17,338 nucleotides of DNA. It comes from Pseudomonadota bacterium (GTDB lineage Bacteria > Pseudomonadota > Alphaproteobacteria > Kiloniellales > J153). Position 1 is the stretch's first letter. Each line of letters begins with the position of its first letter. Shown here piece after piece: positions 1-6,848 of this stretch. Location of the stretch: the NCBI GenBank assembly GCA_022572105.1, contig JACZWN010000049.1, positions 1 through 17,338 of the forward strand, given 5' to 3'. Position numbers and translations under genes: made by a program. The notes below the pieces were generated by a model. It was not told the DNA's origin. It ran no database searches and worked only from the letters and a program-made list of their open reading frames with translations.

Positions 1-99
1 GAGATGATCGACAAGCTGACGCTGACCTACAACCGGACGCGTCAGGCGGTCATCACCACGGAACTGATCGAAATCATCTCCGGCGCGGAGGCCCTGTAG
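1..99 (+). CDS. atpG: F1 ATP synthase gamma subunit, C-terminal end (partial)
   Basis: The frame is open from the window edge to TAG at 97-99 and encodes the last 32 residues, including MIDKLTLTYNRTRQAVIT and ending in EIISGAEAL. This is the C-terminal helix of the gamma subunit, the rotor shaft that turns inside the alpha3beta3 hexamer of the F1Fo ATP synthase on the inner membrane. The family normally ends in a YN-x-x-RQ-x-x-IT-x-E-x-x-E-I-x-SGA pattern, which is seen here. The rest of the gene lies before the window. In most alphaproteobacteria atpD follows directly, but here a palindromic repeat starts about 30 bp after the stop and the next gene is an unrelated convergent transporter gene. 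Identification is confident although the piece is short. Confidence 0.9.
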   Translation, partial: EMIDKLTLTYNRTRQAVITTELIEIISGAEAL

Positions 100-128
100 G
101 ACGGGACCCCGCGGCCGGAACGAAACAT

Positions 129-406
129 AATACCAAAGGTCCTTGATAATGACCCATAGAGACGGTTTCCCAAGGTTTTCGGCTAGGAGCGCGTGGCGCG
201 GCGATGCAAGGCATCGCAAGCCCTGCGCGACGCCGTCCGAAAGCCTTGGGAAACCGCCGTTCCGGTCGCGCGGGCGAACCGCCGGAGGGCGTCGGAAAGC
301 CTTGACGATGTTCCGCATCGCCCGCGGCTTCCCTCCTACCCGCCCGTTGGCCCGTGCGATCGCCCGCCCGATCTCTATGGGTCATTATCAACGCTCCTTG
401 GTATTA
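129..406. repeat. Palindromic repeat element, full copy 1 (about 275 bp, terminal inverted repeats)
   Basis: The left end (about 129-162) and right end (about 371-406) are inverted repeats of roughly 34 bp with a few mismatches. Both read AATACCAA, a purine-rich AGG segment, TTGATAATGACCCATAGAGA inward. Inside is a second inverted repeat: a CGGTTTCCCAAGG arm at 163-182 pairs with its complement at about 234-253 with one mismatch. A GCGATGC/GCATCGC hairpin lies inside that. The whole unit could fold into a branched hairpin or cruciform. It resembles a non-autonomous MITE or large REP-type element. No transposase is encoded and no clear target duplication could be fixed. It separates atpG from the convergent transporter gene, whose stop codon lies inside its right end. 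Confidence 0.8.
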
Positions 407-2329
407 GCGCCGCTCCTTAGTGAACCAGAAGCTATCCGGTTTATAGATGCCGAAGTAGGCGCCCGGGTCCCAGTTGTAGAGGCCCTGCTCGGGCACGTTC
501 TTGAGCGCGTTGGTCGCGACCACTGGCTGGGGCACGCCGTTGACCGTGCCGATGGCAAACACCTGATCGGCGTGGATCTTCAGCATCTGGTGCCAGATCT
601 CGGTGCGCGCCTCCGGGCCGTCGGCGTTGCGCCAGGCATTGTTGAGCTCGAGCAACCGCCGGCCGATGGGCATGTCCGGCGCCTGTCCCGAGGCCTCCAC
701 GGTCTCGTAGTACTCGCCCCACTTCGGCCATTGCAACTGGGTCTGGGCCGTCGGCGCCAGCTCCATCGGAGTCGTCTCGGCGGTCGGAAGCCCATTCTCC
801 AGGCCCGACCAGACCGACATGATCGCGACCCCCGCAAAGATGCGGTTGCGGAACACCTCGCGCGACGAGACCTTGGTGAAGAGCTCGACGCCGATCTTTT
901 TCCAGTCCGTCTTGATCAGCTCGAGGACGTCTGATTCCTCGGTGCTCTCGCCGGCCGAGTCGACGATGATCTGCAGGGGCTCGCCGTCCGGCAGCAGGCG
1001 GGTGCCGCTGTTGTCGCGCCGGCTCAGACCGATCTCGTCGAGCAGCGCGTTGGCCTTTTTGGGGTCGTAATGGCTCCAGGCGTTCTGATACTCGGCCTTG
1101 AACAGCGGGCTTTCCGGCAAGACGGTATTCGCGCTCGGCCGCCCGAGCCCGAAATAGAGGATCTGGTTGATCGCCTGCCGGTTGATGCCGAGTGACAAGG
1201 CGCGCCGGAACCGGACGTCGCGCAGCAGCGCGCGCCAGGCCGGGTCCTCCGCGTTCAGGTTCGGGAACAGCGCCACCTTGGAGCCCGAGGCCCGGCGCCA
1301 GAGCCTGACCTTGAAGTTCTGGCCCTTCTCGCCCTTCTTCAGGAAGGTGTAGTGGTCGAAGCGGAGATAGCGCGCCTGGAGGTCTGATTCGCCGAAGCCC
1401 GTCTTGGCCGGAATCAGGCTGTTGTCCGCGATGTTGATGATCACCTTGTCGATATAGGGCAGCTGCCGGCCGGCGCTGTCGACCCTATAGTAATAGGGGT
1501 TGCGCACGAACACGAAGCGGTCCGCCGGCGGCCTGGTGGTGTTGATCCAGGGTTGCAGGCTCGGCAGATCGACGTTGTCGAAGCGGTACGGGCGGTCCTT
1601 CCTGCGATGCAGGCCCGCCCAGTTGCGCTGCGACGCTTCCTCGACCTTCGCCTTGAGTTCGGCCTGGTCCGCGTAACGGGCGTGAAACTGCTTCAAGTAG
1701 TGCGCCGGGCGGTAGATGAACAGCGGCCTCGCGCCGGCTATGGCGGGCAGGAAGTAGGGATTGGGGCTCGACCAGCTGTATCGCACCGTACCCTCGTCGA
1801 TGACCTCGAAGCGCGGCGCCTCGCCATCGACCAGCAGAGCCTTGGGCAGCCCGAAGGGCGAGATGTCCTTGTCGTTGATGATGTCCTCGAAGTAATAGCG
1901 GAAGTCCTCGGCGGTGAAGGGACGGCCGTCGGACCACTTGTGGTTCTGGCGCAGGTAGAAGGTGAAGGATTTCCGGTCCGCCACCTCGATGCGCTCGACG
2001 ATGTCCGTGACCAGTTCGAGGTCCGGGTTGTAACCGACGAGCCGCGCGTAGCCGTAGACCATCATCATGCGGATGTCTTTCTGGCGACCCATCAGCATGG
2101 TCAGCGCTCCGCCGTGCTCGCCGAGGCTCTGCCCCTCGGCGTCCAAGGCCGCCACCGCCGGCGGATCGGGGACCCGCTCCCGGACCGGGGGCAGGTCGCC
2201 CGCCGAGACCGAAGCCGCCAGATCGGGGGGTCCTCTCAACTCCATGGCGTCCGCGCCCGACGGCGCGGACAGCCCCGCGACGGCGCATAAGGCAACCAAG
2301 GCCGCGGCCAAATGTCTCCCCGGTTTCAT
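404..2329 (-). CDS. ABC transporter family 5 extracellular solute-binding protein
   Basis: 641 residues. The N-terminus (MKPGRHLAAALVALCAVAGL... ending near residue 28 in SGADA) is a typical Sec signal peptide, so the product should be periplasmic. The body matches family 5 (peptide/nickel/opine class) binding proteins: HKWSDGRPFTAEDFRYYFEDI at 130-150, LPYIDKVIIN at 290-299 and the VRFRRALSLGINRQAI segment at 372-387. The ATG at 2329 was chosen because the signal peptide begins there and it overlaps the upstream ATPase stop as ATGA, which suggests translational coupling; the frame is open further upstream but only over the ATPase gene. The order is unusual: the binding protein comes last, after the ATPase, and no permease gene is nearby. 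The TAA stop lies inside the terminal repeat of the adjacent palindromic element. Substrate is unknown; oligopeptide-like is inference. Confidence 0.88.
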   Translation of the reverse strand: MKPGRHLAAALVALCAVAGLSAPSGADAMELRGPPDLAASVSAGDLPPVRERVPDPPAVAALDAEGQSLGEHGGALTMLMGRQKDIRMMMVYGYARLVGYNPDLELVTDIVERIEVADRKSFTFYLRQNHKWSDGRPFTAEDFRYYFEDIINDKDISPFGLPKALLVDGEAPRFEVIDEGTVRYSWSSPNPYFLPAIAGARPLFIYRPAHYLKQFHARYADQAELKAKVEEASQRNWAGLHRRKDRPYRFDNVDLPSLQPWINTTRPPADRFVFVRNPYYYRVDSAGRQLPYIDKVIINIADNSLIPAKTGFGESDLQARYLRFDHYTFLKKGEKGQNFKVRLWRRASGSKVALFPNLNAEDPAWRALLRDVRFRRALSLGINRQAINQILYFGLGRPSANTVLPESPLFKAEYQNAWSHYDPKKANALLDEIGLSRRDNSGTRLLPDGEPLQIIVDSAGESTEESDVLELIKTDWKKIGVELFTKVSSREVFRNRIFAGVAIMSVWSGLENGLPTAETTPMELAPTAQTQLQWPKWGEYYETVEASGQAPDMPIGRRLLELNNAWRNADGPEARTEIWHQMLKIHADQVFAIGTVNGVPQPVVATNALKNVPEQGLYNWDPGAYFGIYKPDSFWFTKERR

Positions 2330-4215
2330 GACAAAAGCACCTCTGGCTGGGTGTTGGCGGTCGCGCGCACGAAGTGGGCCTCGCCGACCCGGATCAGCTC
2401 GGATTCGATGCCGTCGAGCAAGGTAAAGGGCGCGGGAAACACGCCCGAGCTCGCCGCCTTGATGGCCGACAGATGTTCGTAATCGAGCTTGCGGTCCGGG
2501 TCGGGATAGGGCACGGCGGCCAGCAAGGCGCGCGTGTAGGGATGGATCGGCCTGGAGAACAGGGCGTCGCGCGGGGCGATCTCGACCAGCCGCCCGCGGC
2601 ACATCACGGCGATCCGGTCGGACATGTAATCGACGACCGCCAGGTTGTGCGAAATGAACAGGAAGGTCAGCCCAAGTTCGCTTTGCAGGTCTTTCAGCAG
2701 ATTGAGGATCTGCGCCTGGATCGAGACGTCGAGCGAGGATACCGGCTCGTCGCAGATGAGCAGATCGGGTTGCAGCGCGAGCGCGCGGGCGATGCCGAGG
2801 CGCTGGCGCTGACCGCCCGAGAAGCTGTGCGGATAGCGCCTCAGGAAGCGCACGTCGAGCCCGACCAGGCGCATCAGCTCCTTGACCATCTCGATGCGCT
2901 CTTCCGGCGTGCCGACTTTGTGCACGATTAGCGGCTCGGTGATGATGTCGAGCGCGGTCATGCGTGGATTCAAGGACCCGAAGGGGTCCTGGAAGATGAA
3001 CTGGACCTTGCGCCGGAAGGCGTGCAGCCCTTCGTCTTTCAAGGCCAAAACGTCGACCGGCCGGCCGCGATCGTAATAGACGACCTCGCCGGCATCGGCG
3101 CTGAGGGCACGCAGGATCAGTTTGCTCATCGTCGTCTTGCCGCAGCCCGACTCACCGACCAATCCCAGGCATTCGCCGCGGCTGACCTCGAAGCTGACGT
3201 CGTCGACCGCAAGGAGCTCTTGCTTCGAGCCGAAGCCGAAGAAGCCCTGCTGGCGCAGGGGGAAACGCTTGGTCAGGCCGGTGACCGCAAGCAGCGGCCC
3301 GGCGACCGCGCCGTTGCCACCCGATTCCGCCTTCTGGCGCATCAGCGTGGCCTTGCCCGGCTCGATCCGGCGGATCGGCACCAGGCGCTCGCCCGGCGCC
3401 ATGTTGGTCCGCGGCACCGCGGTGAACAGCGCCTTGAGGTAGGGGTGCTCCGGGCGCTTGAAGATGTCGTCGCAGGAGCCGCTCTCGACCACGCGGCCGT
3501 GATACATGACGACCACCTCTTCGGCCAGGTTGGCGACGATGCCCAGGTCGTGGGTGATGATCAGAATCGCCATGCCGAGCTCGTCCTGGAGGTCGATCAT
3601 GAGCTTTAGGATCTGGGCCTGAATGGTCACGTCGAGCGCGGTGGTCGGCTCGTCGGCGATCAGGATCGCCGGCCGGCAAACCAGCGCCATGGCGATCATG
3701 GCGCGCTGGCGCATGCCCCCCGAGAGCTCGAAGGAATAGGCCTTGTACGCGCCTAGCGGGTCGGGAAAGCCGACCAGGCGCAGTGTCTCGACGGTCAACT
3801 CGCGGCCGCTCCGGCGGTCCACGTCACGGTGCAGCAGCAGCGCCTCGTCGACCTGGTTGCCGATGGTGTGGACCGGCGAGAGCGAGGTCATGGGCTCCTG
3901 AAAGATGATCGAGATTTGGCCGCCTCGGATTGCGCGCATCTGCCGGCCGTCGCGGTCGAGCTTGGCGATGTCGACCACGCCGTTGGTGCCCTTGGGGTCG
4001 CGGTAGAGGATCTCGCCGCGCTCGATCCGGCCGACCTTGGGCAGGATGCCCATGATGCTCTGCGCGACCGTGGACTTGCCCGAGCCGGACTCGCCCACGA
4101 GCGCCACGGTCGAGCTCTCGCGCACCGAGAACGACACGCCGTCGACCGCCGTGACCGTGGCGCCGTGGATGTGGAATCCGACGTGCAGGTCTCGAACCGT
4201 CAGGACGTCCGCCAT
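2326..4215 (-). CDS. Fused dual ATP-binding protein of a peptide-type ABC transporter (DppD-DppF/YejF-like)
   Basis: 629 residues with two complete ABC ATPase domains in one chain. The N-half has Walker A GESGSGKST (41-49), Q-loop FQEPMTSLSP (105-114), signature LSGGMRQR (164-171), Walker B LIADEP (185-190) and switch His in ITHD (219-222). The C-half has Walker A GESGCGKTT (354-362), FQDPFGSLNP (408-417), signature FSGGQRQR (465-472) and Walker B LICDEP (486-491). After each domain comes the HPY(L/T)xAL segment typical of oligopeptide transporter ATPases. It would power import through inner-membrane permeases, but none is encoded here. ATG 4215 (MADVLTV) is preferred because a GGGA lies at suitable spacing; ATG 4230 is an in-frame alternative. 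It begins about 12-27 bp after the methyltransferase stop and overlaps the binding-protein start by ATGA. Confidence 0.9.
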   Translation of the reverse strand: MADVLTVRDLHVGFHIHGATVTAVDGVSFSVRESSTVALVGESGSGKSTVAQSIMGILPKVGRIERGEILYRDPKGTNGVVDIAKLDRDGRQMRAIRGGQISIIFQEPMTSLSPVHTIGNQVDEALLLHRDVDRRSGRELTVETLRLVGFPDPLGAYKAYSFELSGGMRQRAMIAMALVCRPAILIADEPTTALDVTIQAQILKLMIDLQDELGMAILIITHDLGIVANLAEEVVVMYHGRVVESGSCDDIFKRPEHPYLKALFTAVPRTNMAPGERLVPIRRIEPGKATLMRQKAESGGNGAVAGPLLAVTGLTKRFPLRQQGFFGFGSKQELLAVDDVSFEVSRGECLGLVGESGCGKTTMSKLILRALSADAGEVVYYDRGRPVDVLALKDEGLHAFRRKVQFIFQDPFGSLNPRMTALDIITEPLIVHKVGTPEERIEMVKELMRLVGLDVRFLRRYPHSFSGGQRQRLGIARALALQPDLLICDEPVSSLDVSIQAQILNLLKDLQSELGLTFLFISHNLAVVDYMSDRIAVMCRGRLVEIAPRDALFSRPIHPYTRALLAAVPYPDPDRKLDYEHLSAIKAASSGVFPAPFTLLDGIESELIRVGEAHFVRATANTQPEVLLS

Positions 4216-4242
4216 CGTGTTCCCGTCCATCGCCCGCGGCCG

Positions 4243-4938
4243 TTACTTGCGCCCGATCAGCATGAAGCGCGTGTACCTCTTGCGCGCCATGCTGCCCTGG
4301 TAATAGAGCTCGCGCATGGGCAGGTCCGCCTTGAACGCCTCGAGGTCGGTCTGGCAATTCACGTGATCCGGGCAGTCGAAGTAATCGTTCGACTGCAAAA
4401 CCTGGAGCGTTTCCGGCGGTATCCGGCCGTACCAGGCCTCGGTCGGTGTTATGTGCTCGCAACGGGTGTCGATGACGAGGTCGGGGGCCTGGGCGCCGTT
4501 GCCCGCCGCGCCGGGGGCCGCAACCCGTCCATCCAGGCGTTCGTAATCGAGATCACGGACATCGGCCGTGACCGCCTGGAACCGGCCGTCGGGGGCGTGC
4601 TTCCGATTGAGCCAACCGGCGACCCGGGCGCAGTCCGGGTCGATGTCGTGGCTCAGCACCCGATCGACCTGGAAGCGGTCGTCGCCGAGCAGCAAAGCGC
4701 CCAGCCCGCCGTACCGGCCGCCGACCACGGTTAGCGTTGCGAAGCGCCCGCCGAGCGCGTCGAACAGCGCGTCGAGCAGCCAAGTCTTGCAGGCGATCTG
4801 GTTGCGGTTGAGCGCGTGCTGAAGGTCATCCGGCGCGAACGGCGGATACGGCTCCCAAAGCGAACCCGGATAGGCGGCTTCCGGCCCGGCCGCCGGGCCG
4901 TCCGGGGTATCTCTGGGCCTCTCGTCTCTATCCAACAT
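4243..4938 (-). CDS. Class I SAM-dependent methyltransferase-like protein
   Basis: 231 residues, no signal peptide or membrane segment, so probably cytosolic. A Rossmann-type nucleotide-binding loop is visible at 69-82 (LTVVGGRYGGLGAL), followed by an acidic strand end (VLSHDIDPDCARVAGWL, 94-110) and a TADVRDLDY segment (124-132). These are the positions of motifs I, II and III of class I methyltransferases. A later PDLVIDTRCEHI (about 152) could be motif IV. The C-terminal third contains CPDHVNCQ and no recognised domain. The ATG at 4938 has AGGACGAGG just upstream. The gene is followed after about 12 bp by the fused ABC ATPase, so the three genes likely form one operon. Substrate is unknown; modification of the transported compound is only a guess. 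Confidence 0.7.
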   Translation of the reverse strand: MLDRDERPRDTPDGPAAGPEAAYPGSLWEPYPPFAPDDLQHALNRNQIACKTWLLDALFDALGGRFATLTVVGGRYGGLGALLLGDDRFQVDRVLSHDIDPDCARVAGWLNRKHAPDGRFQAVTADVRDLDYERLDGRVAAPGAAGNGAQAPDLVIDTRCEHITPTEAWYGRIPPETLQVLQSNDYFDCPDHVNCQTDLEAFKADLPMRELYYQGSMARKRYTRFMLIGRK

Positions 4939-5068
4939 GCCTCGTCCTGCTTTCCTTGGCTCGATTTATAACGACCACGTCCTCGGTCCGATTTTCAGGA
5001 ATTCGGCGCGCCGGTTCTAAAGTAATCCCTGGACCGTCTTCGATGATGCACGGCCGCCTCATGCTCAT
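4928..5068 (-). CDS. Possible small protein (46 aa) overlapping the methyltransferase start
   Basis: A 46-codon frame runs from ATG 5068 (second ATG at 5062) to TAG at 4930-4928 and overlaps the first codons of the methyltransferase gene by 11 bp. The predicted product is mostly charged, with a CIIEDGPGITLEPARR stretch and a basic C-terminus (INRAKESRTRHVG). There is no clear Shine-Dalgarno sequence. The overlap resembles a leader or coupled upstream frame, but it could be chance or the relic of a longer gene. No family is recognised. Confidence 0.25.
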   Translation of the reverse strand: MSMRRPCIIEDGPGITLEPARRIPENRTEDVVVINRAKESRTRHVG

Positions 5069-5174
5069 CACTAAAACGAAAGTCTTGGATCGACTGGTAC
5101 CCCCTGCATATCCGCCCCGTCGGGCGCGGTTTGTACTTAATTATATTTGTCCGATCCGGCACAACCATGGCGTT

Positions 5175-5211
5175 GGATCAGCGAACATTGCCGGTCCCCA
5201 CGCGCTGATCC
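5175..5211. promoter_or_regulatory. Perfect 9-bp inverted repeat, possible operator or leader hairpin
   Basis: GGATCAGCG at 5175-5183 and CGCTGATCC at 5203-5211 are perfect inverted repeats separated by 19 bp. On the minus strand they lie just downstream of the promoter-like module and upstream of the methyltransferase-ABC cluster. A regulator site or a leader-RNA stem would both fit; there is no T-tract, so a terminator is unlikely. Confidence 0.3.
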
Positions 5212-5213
5212 TT

Positions 5214-5275
5214 CATGGTGTTTGGCTGGCGAGTGCAGGTCAAGTGTTGTTCTGGATAAACAAGGATTTATCGCC
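5214..5275 (-). promoter_or_regulatory. Promoter-like module, copy A (upstream of methyltransferase-ABC cluster)
   Basis: This segment matches 6069-6133 over about 60 bp (roughly 80% in the central 40 bp; CAGGTCAAGT then TTGTTCTG on the plus strand). Read on the minus strand it contains CTTGAC, the usual alphaproteobacterial -35 hexamer, within AACACTTGACCTG, and a conserved CCATG about 17-20 bp later. No good -10 hexamer is visible. It lies about 150-280 bp before the minus-strand genes that start at 5068/4938. Confidence 0.4.
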
Positions 5276-5364
5276 GTTTCCCGCGGATTCCGCCGGCCCC
5301 GGCCGGTTCTTTCCGGTGAACTGATGGCCGGGCCCGGCGCGTCCTATGGTGCCGGCCAGCCATC

Positions 5365-5390
5365 TGATACCAAAGGTCGCTGATCTTATT
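5365..5390. repeat. Short remnant of the dispersed repeat end
   Basis: GATACCAAAGGTCGCTGATC at 5365-5384, followed by TTATT, matches the outer end of the palindromic element, best the left end of copy 1 (ATACCAAAGGTCCTTGATAAT). The inner CCCATAGAGA part is absent. The stop codon of the adjacent minus-strand methyltransferase (5388-5386) falls inside it. Confidence 0.5.
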
Positions 5391-5898
5391 CCGGTCGCTC
5401 GGGCCCGACCCGATAGACAAAGTGGTTGCTGTAGCCGTTGTCCGGCGGCAGAGACACCTCGACCCAGCGTGGGTTCGCCATGGGGCGGTCCGAGACCACG
5501 GCCCCGCCGGTCCGGATCAGCGGCGTCACCGCCAGTGTGAGCCAGTCGGTGAGCGGCGCATCCGCAGCGAAGTCGTGGGTGCCGATGTCGAAATGCGCGA
5601 GCGCTGCGGGTTCGCCGATTCGGGCCAGCGCGGCCGGCACGGTATCGCGGACGTCGCCCAGCAGCAGATACCCGTCGGCGGGCACGTACTCGGGCCGGCA
5701 ATGGATTTCGCGCTCGAAAACGTAGATATCCCGTCCCGGAAGGCGCGCGCGCATGAAATCGTAGGTGCGGCCCTTGCCGAGGCCAAACTCGAGCACCGGC
5801 CCGGGCACGTCGACGACCATTTCGGCCGCGAGCACCAGGCAGTTGCGCTGCGCCGTGAGGCGCCGAATCATTTGCTCGAGCCGGTTGGTCGGCGTCAT
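5386..5898 (-). CDS. Small class I SAM-dependent methyltransferase-like protein
   Basis: 170 residues, predicted cytosolic. PVLEFGLGKGRTYDFMR (34-50) is a motif I glycine loop and IYVFEREIHCRPE (about 58-70) supplies an acidic motif II. A GDVRDTV segment and AALAHFDIGTHD follow at the expected motif III/IV places, then LIRTGGAVVSDRPM. It resembles the short family I know as Pfam Methyltransf_17 (PF12692), but that is from memory and should be checked. ATG 5898 was chosen; a TTG one codon upstream is possible, and GGGAC about 13 bp before is a weak Shine-Dalgarno. It lies alone between the repeat remnant and the MetE fragment, and shares a promoter-like module with the other methyltransferase cluster. 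Substrate unknown. Confidence 0.68.
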   Translation of the reverse strand: MTPTNRLEQMIRRLTAQRNCLVLAAEMVVDVPGPVLEFGLGKGRTYDFMRARLPGRDIYVFEREIHCRPEYVPADGYLLLGDVRDTVPAALARIGEPAALAHFDIGTHDFAADAPLTDWLTLAVTPLIRTGGAVVSDRPMANPRWVEVSLPPDNGYSNHFVYRVGPERPE

Positions 5899-5973
5899 CA
5901 ACCGCGATGTCCCGGATGCCCCCGAAGATGGCCCGAAGATACCACAAACCGGGGCCAGCCGGGCAGTGAATTC

Positions 5974-6052
5974 GCCGCGCCGTGCCGGACGATCCCCCGC
6001 TTACGCCCGCACCCTGCGGGCGACCTCGCAGATCCAAGTCGAGCTTGCGCCG
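5974..6052 (-). pseudogene. Relic of a MetE-like gene 3' end
   Basis: The segment is nearly identical to the 3' end and 3' flank of the intact MetE-like gene at 6849-7958 (compare 6001-6052 with 6849-6899). The matching codons encode the C-terminal CEVARRV-x-x and the same TAA stop (6003-6001). An extra C in GATCCAAGTCG (against GATCAAGTCG) breaks the frame, and homology ends at about 6052, so only about 17 codons remain. The homologous 3' flank reaches about 5974, close to where copy 2 of the palindromic element begins in the intact locus. Confidence 0.65.
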
Positions 6053-6068
6053 CCTAGCGCCGCCCTCC

Positions 6069-6133
6069 CATGGGGTTTTGCTTGCGGTGACAGGTCAAGT
6101 CTTGTTCTGATTAAACCGGGATTCATGCGCCCC
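6069..6133 (-). promoter_or_regulatory. Promoter-like module, copy B (upstream of small methyltransferase)
   Basis: This is the partner of 5214-5275. On the minus strand it carries AAGACTTGACCTG with the CTTGAC -35-like hexamer, and a conserved CCATG further on. It lies about 170 bp before the minus-strand methyltransferase start at 5898, with the MetE relic between. In the plus direction it lies about 60 bp before the YjbQ-family gene, so either orientation could be meant. Confidence 0.4.
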
Positions 6134-6190
6134 GGCGCTCGGTCCGGCCAACGCGCGCGGCGGCGTTCCCGAGCAACCCGGGAAGGGTCC

Positions 6191-6610
6191 ATGCAACAGG
6201 TCAACGACTTTCTAACGCTCCACCCGCCGCGCCGGGGCCTCACCGAGGTCACCGGCGAGATCGCCGCCTGGCTCGCCGCCCAGCCCCTGCGCGAGGGGCT
6301 GCTCACCCTGTTCCTGCGCCACACCTCGGCCTCGCTGGTCATCCAGGAGAACGCCGATGCGGACGTCCAGCGCGATCTGGAAGCCTTCCTGGACAAGCTC
6401 GTGCCCGAGGACCCGGCGCTCTACCGCCACCGCGCGGAAGGCCCGGACGACATGCCGGCCCACATCAAGGCCGCGCTCACCCAGAGCCATCTGAGCCTGC
6501 CGGTCAGCCAAGGCCGCATGCTGCTCGGCACCTGGCAGGGCATTTACCTCTGGGAGCACCGCCGCAAGCCCCGCCCGCGCGAGCTCGCGCTGCACCTGGT
6601 GGGGGAGTAG
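6191..6610 (+). CDS. YjbQ family protein (UPF0047; secondary thiamine-phosphate synthase type)
   Basis: 139 residues, the usual length for this single-domain family. The conserved core is visible: LFLRHTSASLVIQENADADVQRDLEAFLDKLVP (about 43-75), YRHRAEGPDDMPAHIKAAL (82-100), SHLSLPVSQGRMLLGTWQGIYLWEHR (103-128). Members form compact beta-sandwich trimers; some show weak thiamine-phosphate synthase activity, but the true role is unsettled. ATG 6191 follows GGAAGG at good spacing. It stands alone on the plus strand; its stop is about 25 bp before copy 2 of the palindromic repeat, which may serve as its 3' hairpin. Family assignment is confident, biochemical role is not. Confidence 0.92.
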   Translation: MQQVNDFLTLHPPRRGLTEVTGEIAAWLAAQPLREGLLTLFLRHTSASLVIQENADADVQRDLEAFLDKLVPEDPALYRHRAEGPDDMPAHIKAALTQSHLSLPVSQGRMLLGTWQGIYLWEHRRKPRPRELALHLVGE

Positions 6611-6634
6611 GGGCGCGGGGTGGGGGCGCAGGTT

Positions 6635-6822
6635 TATACCAAGGAGCGCTGATAATGACCCATAGAGATCGGGCAGGCGATGCGGGGCATCCACCCTCCG
6701 CGGCGGCAGCGCCGCTGCTGCGGGGGACGGGTCGGCAAGGCTTGCCGACGCCCCCACCGATTCGCCCGCTGCCGGTTCGCCCGCGCGATCTCTATGGGTC
6801 GTTTCAACGCTCCTTGGTATTA
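6635..6822. repeat. Palindromic repeat element, full copy 2 (about 190 bp)
   Basis: The left end (6635-6672) reads TATACCAAGGAGCGCTGATA then ATGACCCATAGAGATCGG; the right end (6788-6822) is its inverted repeat with a few changes (GGGTCGTTTCAACGCTCC). Inner hairpins include GTCGGCAAG/CTTGCCGAC near 6731-6749, GATGC/GCATC near 6678-6690 and a GC-rich GCGGCAGCGCCGC stretch. The interior is unrelated to that of copy 1 apart from being rich in palindromes. It lies between the convergent YjbQ-family and MetE-like genes. Confidence 0.8.
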
Positions 6823-6848
6823 GTCGCGCCGCGCCGGACGACCTCCGC

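Larger units (their letters stand above)
4939..5385. other. Gene-poor intergenic region, 447 bp
   Basis: No convincing larger gene is seen here. It holds the possible 46-aa frame, an AT-rich patch at about 5133-5149 (unusual for this genome), the 9-bp inverted repeat at 5175-5211, the promoter-like module at 5214-5275 and a short remnant of the dispersed repeat at 5365-5390. On the plus strand a 122-codon frame opens with TTG at 4956, but it lacks a ribosome-binding site and has no recognisable content. Confidence 0.5.

Noticed and set aside
129..406. Classical insertion sequence
   Set aside because: Less than 300 bp with no transposase motif in any frame; kept as a MITE- or REP-like element instead.
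143..934. Long plus-strand open frame starting in the repeat element and running over the binding-protein gene
   Set aside because: It is antisense to a clear family 5 binding protein, its opening lies in a palindromic repeat and the product has no recognisable content; a GC-rich shadow frame.
5884..5905. Start of the small methyltransferase (GGTTGATGATGACGCC on the minus strand) as another repeat-end copy
   Set aside because: It resembles TTGATAATGACCC but the diagnostic ACCAAGGAG part is missing; similarity of this length can be chance.
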